Source: an uncultured Schlesneria sp.
GTDB lineage: Bacteria > Planctomycetota > Planctomycetia > Planctomycetales > Planctomycetaceae
DNA: 52,022 nucleotides
Direction: 5' to 3'
NCBI GenBank assembly: GCA_903899985.1
Contig: CAIULL010000216.1
Span: forward strand, 1-52,022
Under the pieces are notes generated by a model that worked only from the letters and a program-made list of their open reading frames with translations, had not been told where the DNA came from and ran no database searches. The position numbers and the translations under genes were made by a program. This document shows, piece after piece, positions 17,707 to 27,243 of this stretch (within the stretch, counting starts at the first letter, position 1; every line of letters begins with the position of its first letter).

Positions 17707-19059
17707 TCAGGTACTGATTCGGCGACGTGTGAAGTGTGAAATCGGGCTGCCTGACGACGGCACGGTTTCTTCGGGAATCGGCTTCATGTCGACCTGGGTG
17801 TCCTTGGGGACACCGCAATTTCCTGATGCACAGCCGCCGGAACCGCAGGAATTGCAGCTTGATGGGCAGACGGTCTCGGGAACCAGTCGGCAGACTTCGT
17901 AGTTTTCCACTCGTGGAACACATTTTGAAACCATGCGGGTACAGGTCGACTGAACTTCACGGGGTACGCATCGAGCGACTCGCTTGGTGACCGTGTAAGG
18001 TTCCTGTCGGCAGACAGTGTAAGGAACTCGGCAGGTCTTTGTTTCCGTGATGGTACGGCAGACCTGATGTGGGACCTTGCGGACACATTCTTCAGCGACC
18101 ATGCGGCAGACCTGATACGGCACCTTCTGCACGTGCTGTTCGCAGACGATTCGACATGTCTTGTAAGGAACCTTTTCGACAACCTGTTCTGTGACCATGC
18201 GGCAGACGGTGTACGGTACCTTGGTCACAATGGTTTCGGGAACCATCTTACAGACAGTCACCGGACAGGACTGACGCACGACTTGAGGCTGGTACGTCGT
18301 GCAGGGGATCTGTCGTTCGACGATGTTCGGGCACCAGACTCGCTTACAAGTGTAGAAGCCAGGCATCTGAACCATGCAGATCTGAGGACCGCAAGGGCCG
18401 CAAACCATCTTTGGACAGCAGGGGCCTTGATGATAGACCTGTTGTTGAGTCCACTGGCCGCAGTCCTGCTTTTCCGTACGGTACATGGTGACGGGTCGCA
18501 TCACCGTGTAGCAACGTTCCTGATTAATCACTTCCGTCTGCTGACGCATGACAGTCTTGCGACATTCCCGTTCCAGTGTCTCGGTGACGGGTCGTTGGAC
18601 GCAGCGTCGAACTTCGCGACACGATTCTTCCCAGACCTGTTTTTGCGTCGTGTAGGTCTGATCGCGATACAACGTTTCGCTGACCGGCTTCATAACGGTG
18701 TAACGTTCTTCACGATCGGCCGTTTCGTAGACCTGTCGAGCAACCTGGTACTGCTGTTCGCGATAAGCAACCTCGTTAACCATCCGTTGATGTGTTTCCG
18801 TCACATCTTCGTACGCCGTTTCATAGACGGTTCGATTCACCGTGTACGTCTGCGGTTCCTGAATCGTTTCATAGACCGTTCGTTGACATGTCTGCCGTTC
18901 AACACGGTGAGTCGTGTAACAGCACGACTGCTGACACGCAGTCGTTGGACAACACCGGTAAGTTGCGGCACCACAATAGCACCCGGCCAACGCCGTACCT
19001 GGTGATGCAGCAACCGCGATCACCAGCGCTGCAAAAGCACTGACCATCGCATTCTTCAT
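17707..19059 (-). CDS. Cysteine-rich YTV-repeat protein, exported wall or surface protein
   Basis: This 450-residue exported protein has a signal peptide (1-26) and 40 cysteines, with many YTV, VYET and VCR segments, as in the YTV-domain proteins described from the Rhodopirellula cell wall. The first half holds repeats of the QTYTVNRTVYETAYED type. Residues 280-350 hold five units of exactly 16 residues, each starting (K/R)VPY or KVPH and carrying a Cys six positions on (286, 302, 318, 334, 350). These likely form disulfide-linked fibres outside the cell. The ATG at 19059 has GAGGGGGG upstream; the frame stays open to 19152 without a better start. It is a single gene with its own terminator. 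The high Cys content argues for strong oxidative folding. Confidence 0.9.
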   Translation of the reverse strand: MKNAMVSAFAALVIAVAASPGTALAGCYCGAATYRCCPTTACQQSCCYTTHRVERQTCQRTVYETIQEPQTYTVNRTVYETAYEDVTETHQRMVNEVAYREQQYQVARQVYETADREERYTVMKPVSETLYRDQTYTTQKQVWEESCREVRRCVQRPVTETLERECRKTVMRQQTEVINQERCYTVMRPVTMYRTEKQDCGQWTQQQVYHQGPCCPKMVCGPCGPQICMVQMPGFYTCKRVWCPNIVERQIPCTTYQPQVVRQSCPVTVCKMVPETIVTKVPYTVCRMVTEQVVEKVPYKTCRIVCEQHVQKVPYQVCRMVAEECVRKVPHQVCRTITETKTCRVPYTVCRQEPYTVTKRVARCVPREVQSTCTRMVSKCVPRVENYEVCRLVPETVCPSSCNSCGSGGCASGNCGVPKDTQVDMKPIPEETVPSSGSPISHFTRRRIST

Positions 19060-19938
19060 AATTGAGCCCCCCTCAATAAACCTGGTTCCAAGCCATTTCC
19101 GTTGAATTTTCGTCCGGCAACCACGTGTGGCAATTTGCCGGGATTCCGTCAATTATGATAAGCCGAAGGTCAAAGACAGGCTTTAATCAAATCTTTGAAA
19201 TCACAAAAACTGGAACAAACATCAGTCATCGCCATATACAGTCCGCAAAGTCCGCAAACTGTTATCTGTCCAAAATTCGTTACACTCCGGACGAATCCGA
19301 CTATTTTAACGCCATTCGTTGACAATCCGCTTCATCCATGATGACGAGAGGCAACGGGCCTGCACAATCCGAAAAAAGCAGAATTTCGAGAAACTGAATG
19401 GCCTGGTACTAAGCAAAGTTGATACCAGGTTTCGATTTGAGATCTCGGCAGTCAACGATTTTGAGGTGTATTTTCGCTGGATCGCCGCGACGAAGTAGAG
19501 CCGTGAGCGGTTTTTGCCGAAGAGATTTGGCGACTTATCTTACCCGAACGTCGTTTGAACGTTGCCCGGTGGCTGCTTTGACCCCCTTGAGGTCAGCAAA
19601 GAGCCGAACAGGCTTCAAATTCGCTTCCCTTCCGTGAAGGAATTTCAACATCCAATTGAAAAATCTGCGTTCCTTTGGTGATAGCAAGCTCACCACTGCG
19701 GCGACGCAAATGAGTCGAATGGCCTGCGACGAGCTTCAGGATTAAACCAGATCGAACCCGGCAATCGAAATCTGCCGCCGAAATCAGAAATACCTGCTCG
19801 ACGTCGATTCTGCCGGGTAGGCCCTTTCACCACTCTCCCGTGCAAGGGGTGAAGGTCGCGTTGACATATTTTGGCCTGGCTCGGATGCAGCTGCGGCCGG
19901 GTCTCAGAACCCTGGAATGTCCTCATGAAATGGACCAA
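19060..19938. other. Long intergenic region without a convincing gene
   Basis: 879 bp separate the YTV gene start and the eda stop. The part next to 19060-19330 should carry the YTV promoter. It includes a direct repeat of AGTCCGCAA (about 19241-19259). CCTGGTA (19402-19408) pairs with TACCAGG (19423-19429). A hairpin formed by CCTTTCACC and GGTGAAGG at about 19819-19858 resembles the short intergenic palindromes common in this phylum. The ORFs here lack ribosome sites and family similarity. Confidence 0.5.
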
Positions 19939-20583
19939 TCACAGCCTGGCTTGTCGCATGAGTTGGACGTATTCCGCTGCAAGTTCTCGAATCCGAACGA
20001 AGTTTCCTTTTTCGAGAGCTTCTTTTTCGACAAGCTGTCCACCAAGACCGACAGCACATGCACCCGCTTTGACGAAATCTTTTAACGTTTCGCGGTTGAC
20101 ACCTCCCGTGGGCATTAACCTGACTTGAGGAAGCGGACCTTTCAGCGCTTTGAGGTACGGAGCACCACCGATGTCTGCGGGAAAAAGCTTGACGACATCG
20201 GCGCCAGCTTCCCATGCGGTGACAATTTCGGTTGGAGTGTAGGCTCCCGGCATCACCAGTTTATCGTATCGCAGTCCAAGTTTGATGATGTCCAGATTGA
20301 CGCAAGGTGAGACAAGAAATTCAGCTCCGGCAAGGATTGCCGTACGCGCCGTTTCCGGGTCGAGAACGGTTCCGGCACCAAGCAGAATCTTGCTGCCAAA
20401 TTCTTTTCGCACTGCCGAAATGACATCGACGACACCCGGAGTGGTAAAGGTCACTTCGATGACATCGATTCCTCCTTCGTAAAGGGCGTGGGCGACATTC
20501 ACCAGCTGCTCGCCGGAAGTGGCACGAATAATGGCCACGATGCCGCCATCTAAAACTCGTTGCAGATCATCGTGTCGACTCAT
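19939..20583 (-). CDS. eda: 2-dehydro-3-deoxyphosphogluconate (KDPG) / 4-hydroxy-2-oxoglutarate aldolase
   Basis: This class I aldolase cleaves KDPG to pyruvate and glyceraldehyde 3-phosphate in the Entner-Doudoroff and uronate pathways. The protein is the usual 214 residues. Active-site groups are visible: Arg20 in AIIRA, Glu43 in IEVTFTTP, Lys132 in VVKLFPA (Schiff base) and the phosphate loop MPTGGV. Its start lies 31 bp after the stop of the upstream hypothetical gene, so they probably form an operon. No edd or sugar kinase gene is nearby, and paralogues acting on KDPGal cannot be excluded. Confidence 0.92.
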   Translation of the reverse strand: MSRHDDLQRVLDGGIVAIIRATSGEQLVNVAHALYEGGIDVIEVTFTTPGVVDVISAVRKEFGSKILLGAGTVLDPETARTAILAGAEFLVSPCVNLDIIKLGLRYDKLVMPGAYTPTEIVTAWEAGADVVKLFPADIGGAPYLKALKGPLPQVRLMPTGGVNRETLKDFVKAGACAVGLGGQLVEKEALEKGNFVRIRELAAEYVQLMRQARL

Positions 20584-20614
20584 TCGTTAAACCTCTCCGT
20601 AATCTTTATGAATT

Positions 20615-21106
20615 TCATGCCCGGGCCGAAAATTTCTCGGCGTATTCCAGAATCCATTGATCGACGACATCTCGGAATCCATCGATGTCGACCTGGGTCA
20701 ACTGCTGAAAATGTGACCGGCTAAGAACTTCTTTATTGCGGATGGCCCCGCGAGCGACGAGTTCAACGATTCGCGTCGGCGAATACGGCCGGACCAGCAT
20801 TTCAATATGACTATAAAAGTGAACCAGGCCCTTTGTCCCAGCCGGCCCCGGAGCGAGGTCATCGCGGCGAATTCGAGCTCCCCATCCGTCGGCGGACATC
20901 AACGTCTCGTAGTCAAATCCGGGGAAGTAGTCGGCCAGCTTATGCAGGCCGGCTTCAACATGTTCTGAGAGCTCAAGCCGGGATTTCGAGTGAATATTGC
21001 GACATTCTTCTTCGGTAAGCGCCTGCAGTGCCCGCTCGCGGGATTCAGCATCGCGTTGTCGCTGGCCGCGCTCAATAGCTCGTTCGAGTCTCTGGTCAAA
21101 ATTCAT
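20615..21106 (-). CDS. Conserved hypothetical protein upstream of eda
   Basis: This 163-residue soluble protein is charged, with an N-terminal helical region (RLERAIERGQRQRDAESRERALQ), then a mixed domain with GWGARIRRDDLAPG and FYSHIEMLVRPYSPTRIVELVARGAIRNKEVLSR. I do not recognise a named family, but it looks like a well-folded conserved protein, not a chance ORF. No signal peptide is present. It precedes eda in the same operon. The function is unknown. Confidence 0.75.
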   Translation of the reverse strand: MNFDQRLERAIERGQRQRDAESRERALQALTEEECRNIHSKSRLELSEHVEAGLHKLADYFPGFDYETLMSADGWGARIRRDDLAPGPAGTKGLVHFYSHIEMLVRPYSPTRIVELVARGAIRNKEVLSRSHFQQLTQVDIDGFRDVVDQWILEYAEKFSARA

Positions 21107-21652
21107 AGATGGTTTCTCGCAGCCATAAAGGGGGCGTCCATGATTATCCGTTTAAGCATTCCGACTAAAAGATTAATCAATTCGGCAGATGCCTGGCGGC
21201 GCCATTCTCTGGTAAACGTAAAATTGCGGACTGTGTTGGCGAATTGCCACGATGAATTTGAAAACCCAAGTTCTCCGCAGCACGTCATTGTATTCCGCTG
21301 GCCGACAACTTTGAACCTCGTCTCTGTGGGAATTTCAAAACATCGCAGGGAAGATCTTACGGCTGACGCAATGAAGACTGGACCTGAGAGCGATCCAAAT
21401 CTACAAATCAGTATTGGGTGCGAACATCGCGTTGTGTAAGCCATACAAATGTGGGCGGCAGGAACCGCCGAAGCCGGTTGTCGTACGGCAGATTTCGAGC
21501 CGTAACAATGACTGGCACAGTTCTTGCTTTCCGATTACTCTGCGTTGAAAGCAGCCAGATTGCGTGGCTGGTGAATTCATTTTATCGATCGAGTCTCGTC
21601 AAGAAGCATGTTAGCGAAAGGGGTTCGGCAAAAACGGCTGGAAGGTGCGGCA
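21107..21652. other. Divergent intergenic region, no gene seen
   Basis: 546 bp lie between the starts of the eda operon and the small membrane gene. Short open frames run through it, but none has a ribosome site or recognisable domain. It must contain promoters in both directions. No hairpin or repeat stands out. Confidence 0.4.
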
Positions 21653-21991
21653 ATGGTTGACTGGAATCGTTGGAATCTTTATCAGCAGGCGATGTCTCCA
21701 TGGCAATGGGGCATGCTCGTAGTTGGTATCGTTGCGTCGATCTGGTTAATTTTTTGGTTGAGGTCGTACTTTCGCGAAGATTCCGAGAATGCGGATGGAA
21801 CCTTGGAAATGCTGACGCAGTTCCGCGAATTACATCAGGAGGGTGGCCTCTCGGACGACGAGTTCCGATTAATCAGGAGTCGGTTAGCGAGTGGCTCCCA
21901 AAAGTCGCGACTCGCGGGAAAGGCAAAGCCAGAAGCAATTTCTGCCGAAACCGAAACCCAAAAACAGACTGACGACGAACGAGAAAACTGA
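21653..21991 (+). CDS. Small membrane protein with SHOCT-like C-terminal motif
   Basis: This 112-residue protein has one membrane helix (about 18-37, WGMLVVGIVASIWLIFWL), then a short domain LEMLTQFRELHQEGGLSDDEFRLIRSRL, which has the shape of a SHOCT motif (short C-terminal helical pair ending with a basic turn). The tail is polar and likely disordered. The ATG at 21653 follows GGAAGG; the open frame extends to 21608 without a better site. It lies 181 bp ahead of clpX in the same direction, but a joint function is not implied. Confidence 0.7.
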   Translation: MVDWNRWNLYQQAMSPWQWGMLVVGIVASIWLIFWLRSYFREDSENADGTLEMLTQFRELHQEGGLSDDEFRLIRSRLASGSQKSRLAGKAKPEAISAETETQKQTDDEREN

Positions 21992-22172
21992 CGAAAAACA
22001 CCAGAGATAAACGCAACTGAAAACGATGATGGAACGTCCTCATGGATGATGGACGAGCGAAGGATGAGCGTGCAATATTTACTTGCAACAAAAAGGCCAC
22101 GGACGCGCCGCCAGCTTTCACCACTGTGTCACTCACTGAAGAAGTTCAATCGGCAGCGTTGAAGGATAGCTG

Positions 22173-23468
<1,296 letters not shown>

Positions 23469-23485
23469 TCGCCGAAAACAAAAAA

Positions 23486-23522
23486 CAAAAGGCCCGTCCA
23501 GTAATTCTGGGCGGGCCTTTTT
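23486..23522 (+). terminator. Rho-independent terminator after clpX
   Basis: AAGGCCCGTCCAG and CTGGGCGGGCCTT pair around a 5-base loop and are followed by a T-run. It lies 18 bp after the clpX stop. Confidence 0.92.
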
Positions 23523-23589
23523 CGTTGTCTGAAGTGCAGTGACGAGCGCAGATTCCCTGCTTGCGCCCATCGCGAACGAATCGTACTGG

Positions 23590-24552
23590 TTAAACCGGCG
23601 GTGGATTGGAAGAATGATCAAATAACGATGTGCTGAAATATCGTTCGGCACGGTCGCACAACAGTGTCACAACCCGTTTTTCCGGGCCGAGATCGCTCGC
23701 CAGTTTTAGAGCAGCAACTACGTTGGCACCTGAGGACGTGCCGACGAGCAAACCGAACTCCCGGTGCAGTCGCTTTGTCATCGCCATGGCGTCGCGGCTG
23801 GTCACTTTGACTTCACCGTCCAGTGGAGCATCCTTGAGTAATTGCGGAATAAACCCGTCCGCGATCCCCTCAATCTGGTGGCAGCAGGGCATTTCGCCGA
23901 GAAGCAACGCGGCTTCGGACGGTTCCATGGCATAAATCTTAGCCGTTGGGTACCGCGACTTAAGTGCCTTGCCAATGCCCGCCAACGTTCCTCCGGTACC
24001 GTATCCCGTGACAAACGCGTCGACCGGTCCATCAAGTTGTTCGATAATCTCACGTCCCGTATGCAGTTCGTGATCCTCCACATTCAGCACGTTTTCAAAT
24101 TGACGAGGCAAAAAGTATTTGCTGTCTTTCGCCGCCATTTCTCGCGACATTGTAATCCCGGTCTGGTAGCGACCTTCGCTTTCAAACAAAATCAGCGTAG
24201 CACCTAGTTGCTGGATCAGATGTCGACGCTCAACACTAGCCCCTTGCGACATCAGGATTGTCACTCGATATCCCATCGCGGCACCGAGCATCGACATTGC
24301 GATTCCCGTGTTTCCGCTTGAACATTCAAGGATCACGGAATCTGGTTGCAACAAGCCGCGCCGCTCGGCATCGACGAGCACCGTTTTGGCCAGCCGGTCT
24401 TTGATGCTTCCACTCGGATTGAGGAATTCACACTTGGCGTGAATCGTTAAACCTTCCGCCTCAAACCGCAAGGGAACAAGTGCCGTGTTGCCGATCAGCG
24501 AAAGCACGGCCGCGGCACGTGGATGACGCGGGATGAAATGGTCTGTTGCCAT
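23590..24552 (-). CDS. Cysteine synthase-family PLP enzyme (O-acetylserine sulfhydrylase-like)
   Basis: This fold-type II PLP enzyme most likely makes cysteine from O-acetylserine and sulfide. It has Lys51 in NPSGSIKDR for the PLP Schiff base, SSGNTGIAMS for substrate binding, the phosphate loop GYGTGGTLAG and late GTSSGAN. The length of 320 residues is normal. CysK, CysM and related cystathionine synthases cannot be separated by eye, so no gene symbol is given. It lies 113 bp after the SH3b gene on the same strand, too far to be sure of an operon. Confidence 0.9.
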   Translation of the reverse strand: MATDHFIPRHPRAAAVLSLIGNTALVPLRFEAEGLTIHAKCEFLNPSGSIKDRLAKTVLVDAERRGLLQPDSVILECSSGNTGIAMSMLGAAMGYRVTILMSQGASVERRHLIQQLGATLILFESEGRYQTGITMSREMAAKDSKYFLPRQFENVLNVEDHELHTGREIIEQLDGPVDAFVTGYGTGGTLAGIGKALKSRYPTAKIYAMEPSEAALLLGEMPCCHQIEGIADGFIPQLLKDAPLDGEVKVTSRDAMAMTKRLHREFGLLVGTSSGANVVAALKLASDLGPEKRVVTLLCDRAERYFSTSLFDHSSNPPPV

Positions 24553-24665
24553 GAAACGCTACTCAATTAAGGTGGGTGCTGTTATTCATGACAGACTAAA
24601 GCCGGGATCGTCAAGAAGAAAGGTCAAAAAACCTTCAATTGAGCTTCAGGCGTATTGAAAACAAA

Positions 24666-26027
24666 TCAGCGAGAACCCTTCAACTGAACCGGCTGCAGGC
24701 TTTGGACCGTGATCGTGTCGGCGTTCCAGTCATTTCGATGGACTCGTTGGCCAAAGATGCCCATGGCACGACCGACATAGCGATTCAGGTCGACCCCTGG
24801 CGATGAGGTCAGAAAAGACAACATTCGGCCATCGGGAGCAATCAGCACAAACTGCGGCCCCCCTGGGAATGTCTTTGCCATCTTTTGCACGATTCCCGCA
24901 CCGTCGAACGCCGGTGCTGAAGCTTGAGCAGTTCGTTCTGCAGGTGGTTGCTGCATCGTCGGTGGGGTCGTTGCCTGAGCGGTTTGCGGCACAGTCGATG
25001 GAGCCGAAGTCGGACCCGCAACGGGTTGCTGCCCAGCCCCGAGCTGCGTTTGTATTCCCATCAATTGCGCATCGCGCTGCTTTGTGTCTGATGAGAGTTG
25101 CGCGAATTCCAGATAGTTCTTTTGGATGCCCCGGTAGCGTTTCACTGCGTCTAATCGAAGTGCAATTGTCGAAGTCATTGATGCGACTCCGATGTCTTCG
25201 TCAAGCTCCTTGTATAGAGTTTCCAGCGAGTCGAGGTCCCAGGTCGGCGGCTCCTGTCGAATCATACCGCGGAAATGTTCATCAATTTCGTCGAGTCTTG
25301 TTCGCCCGGCAGCCAATTGATCGGGATCGGGACCAGTCCGCCGTACGCCGGTGTTATCCGCAACTCGCTTTTCAGAGCGAGCCGTGGCGTCGACGACAGC
25401 ATCATTCGAACTTGATCCCGTCGAAATCGGTTGCGCAAAGTTATCGTCTTCCGCGTTCGCGACCGGACCGGTCCGTTTTTTTCGTTGAGGTTGTTCTGCC
25501 GGAAATGGATCTGAGCGTAATGCATCTACCGCGACGATCGATTTACGAGGAATCCAACGCCATTCCCGCTTTACGGGGCTGATTTTGTACATGAGGCGGG
25601 GGCCGTCCTCAAATGGGAAGTTTTTCTCACCAAGGATCTCAACCGCGTCACTTTTGGACAGATTCGCCTGCACCGTTGTGAATTCGTCAGGATTGATCGT
25701 ACTGCCAATATGAACAACGACTCCATTGGTTTTTAGAACGCCACCGTCTTTGCCACTTCTCTGCACGTGTTCCGCCCGGATCCAGCTGAAACTTCCTGGT
25801 GGGGGGGAAATCATGCACCAGCCACCAGGATCGTGCCGGTGGACCATTACGCGATCCCCCTTCTGCAGTTTGTCCGTCGGGTAGTACTTGGGGCCCGGCC
25901 CACTGCGAACATTTTCACCGTCTTCGACTTCGACGATCGCTTCATACGGAAATTTACGGTCTTCTGCGCGAACCACCATTCCGTTGGCAAGCAACGCTGC
26001 ACCAGCAATCAGCAACAGAAAACGCAT
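24666..26027 (-). CDS. Exported SH3b-domain protein with disordered Pro/Gln/Ala linker
   Basis: This 453-residue protein has a signal peptide (FLLLIAGAALLANGMVVRAED). An SH3b module follows at about 28-88 (EVEDGENVRSGPGPKYYPTDKLQKGDRVMV...SWIRAEHV), and a second related region at about 95-165 contains VHIGSTINPDEFTTVQ and WRWIPRKSIVAV. A long polar helix, a Pro/Gln/Thr/Ala-rich linker (about 345-385) and a small C-terminal domain (QFVLIAPDGRMLSFLTSSPGVDLNRYVG) come next. SH3b modules often bind wall polymers. The start at 26027 is preceded by GGAGG; the ATG inside that site is therefore not the start. Confidence 0.82.
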   Translation of the reverse strand: MRFLLLIAGAALLANGMVVRAEDRKFPYEAIVEVEDGENVRSGPGPKYYPTDKLQKGDRVMVHRHDPGGWCMISPPPGSFSWIRAEHVQRSGKDGGVLKTNGVVVHIGSTINPDEFTTVQANLSKSDAVEILGEKNFPFEDGPRLMYKISPVKREWRWIPRKSIVAVDALRSDPFPAEQPQRKKRTGPVANAEDDNFAQPISTGSSSNDAVVDATARSEKRVADNTGVRRTGPDPDQLAAGRTRLDEIDEHFRGMIRQEPPTWDLDSLETLYKELDEDIGVASMTSTIALRLDAVKRYRGIQKNYLEFAQLSSDTKQRDAQLMGIQTQLGAGQQPVAGPTSAPSTVPQTAQATTPPTMQQPPAERTAQASAPAFDGAGIVQKMAKTFPGGPQFVLIAPDGRMLSFLTSSPGVDLNRYVGRAMGIFGQRVHRNDWNADTITVQSLQPVQLKGSR

Positions 26028-26312
26028 CGGCGAGGCCTCCATGCCGAGTCGATCGGAAGTTCGAAAACCAATAGACGTCAAAATGTCGTCGGCGACCGGC
26101 ATGCCGCAGACCGACCTTCAGATATGGAAGCGGTTTGTACTGAACCGGCAAAACTTGCTCAAGATCAATCCGTGAGTTGTCCTTACCTGGAATTTCGCCG
26201 CTTGACGAACCCGTCCAATCGTTGCAGAGTTTTAATGAATAGACGAAAAGTGAAAGTTCAAAAATTCTTTCCAACTGTCGCCTGATCCGTAATTTACAAG
26301 GAAAATAGCTAC

Positions 26313-27101
26313 GTGGATCTTCAACTGAAAAACAAAGTCGTTCTCGTCACCGGCGGTGCCAAGGGGATCGGATTGGGCGTTGCCGAAGTGATCGCTACGG
26401 AGGGGGCAATCCCGGTCATCGTCGGTCGAAACGCAGATGATAATGCCAGAGCCGTCAGCGCCATCGAAGCGGCTGGGCATCAAGCCTGGTCGGTCGTGGC
26501 AGAGCTGAATCGTACCGAAGATTGTCGACATGCGGTTGATGCGACGATCGAGAAATTTGGGCGAATCGAAGGACTCGTCAACAACGCCGGGATCAACGAC
26601 GGTGTCAGCCTCGAAAACGGTGACACGGATCGGTTTCTTGCTTCGCTTCGCAAAAACCTGATTCATTATTATGAGATGGCTCAGTTCGCCCTGCCTGAGT
26701 TAAAGAAGTCGCGTGGAGCAATTGTAAACGTCGGTTCGAAGGTCGCCGAAACGGGTCAGGGTGCGACGTCGGCATACGCGGCTGCCAACGGCGGGCGAAA
26801 CGCGTTGACGCGAGAATGGGCGATCGAACTGGGGAAATACGGTATCCGAGTTAATGCCGTGATCGTCGCCGAATGCTGGACGCCAATGTATGCCACCTGG
26901 CTGGCGACGGTTCCCAACCCCGAGGAAACTCGTCGCAAAGTCGAATCTCGCATCCCCTTCGGCCAACGAATGACGACCTGCACCGAGATTGCCAATACGG
27001 TGGCGTTTTTGCTCTCAGAGTGTTCCAGCCACACGACCGGTCAATTGATCCATGTCGACGGAGGCTACGTCCACCTTGACCGATCTTGTCATGCAGAATG
27101 A
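26313..27101 (+). CDS. Short-chain dehydrogenase/reductase, catalytic lysine replaced by Asn
   Basis: This classical SDR has a Rossmann fold with TGGAKGIG (13-20) for NAD(P), NNAG (90-93), Ser142 in NVGSKVAE, Tyr155 and the C-terminal GQLIHVDGGY. The tyrosine motif is YAAAN, so the lysine expected at 159 is Asn; the following ALTREWA is conserved. The overall sequence resembles L-fucose or related sugar dehydrogenases. The start is GTG at 26313 with AAGGAAA 11 bp upstream. Activity may be altered or lost unless another base substitutes. No pathway partner is adjacent. Confidence 0.88.
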   Translation: MDLQLKNKVVLVTGGAKGIGLGVAEVIATEGAIPVIVGRNADDNARAVSAIEAAGHQAWSVVAELNRTEDCRHAVDATIEKFGRIEGLVNNAGINDGVSLENGDTDRFLASLRKNLIHYYEMAQFALPELKKSRGAIVNVGSKVAETGQGATSAYAAANGGRNALTREWAIELGKYGIRVNAVIVAECWTPMYATWLATVPNPEETRRKVESRIPFGQRMTTCTEIANTVAFLLSECSSHTTGQLIHVDGGYVHLDRSCHAE

Positions 27102-27243
27102 TCGATGAACGGCAAAACGGACGGATTTCGTTTAACATGGAATTGTCCCGTTTTGTCTGGCGAATAATTCGATTCGACCTTTCGAGACCTCATTGGTCAC
27201 AGGCCATCGACGTTATCCGCCGACGACGTGTCTGGAGTGATTG

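Noticed and set aside
18067-19005. 312-codon plus-strand frame opposite the YTV gene
   Set aside because: It mirrors the repetitive YTV codons, has no ribosome site, and its product shows no recognisable domain.
19690-20128. Short frames on both strands downstream of eda
   Set aside because: No ribosome site, no domain, and partial overlap with eda; the sequence is better explained as intergenic palindromes.
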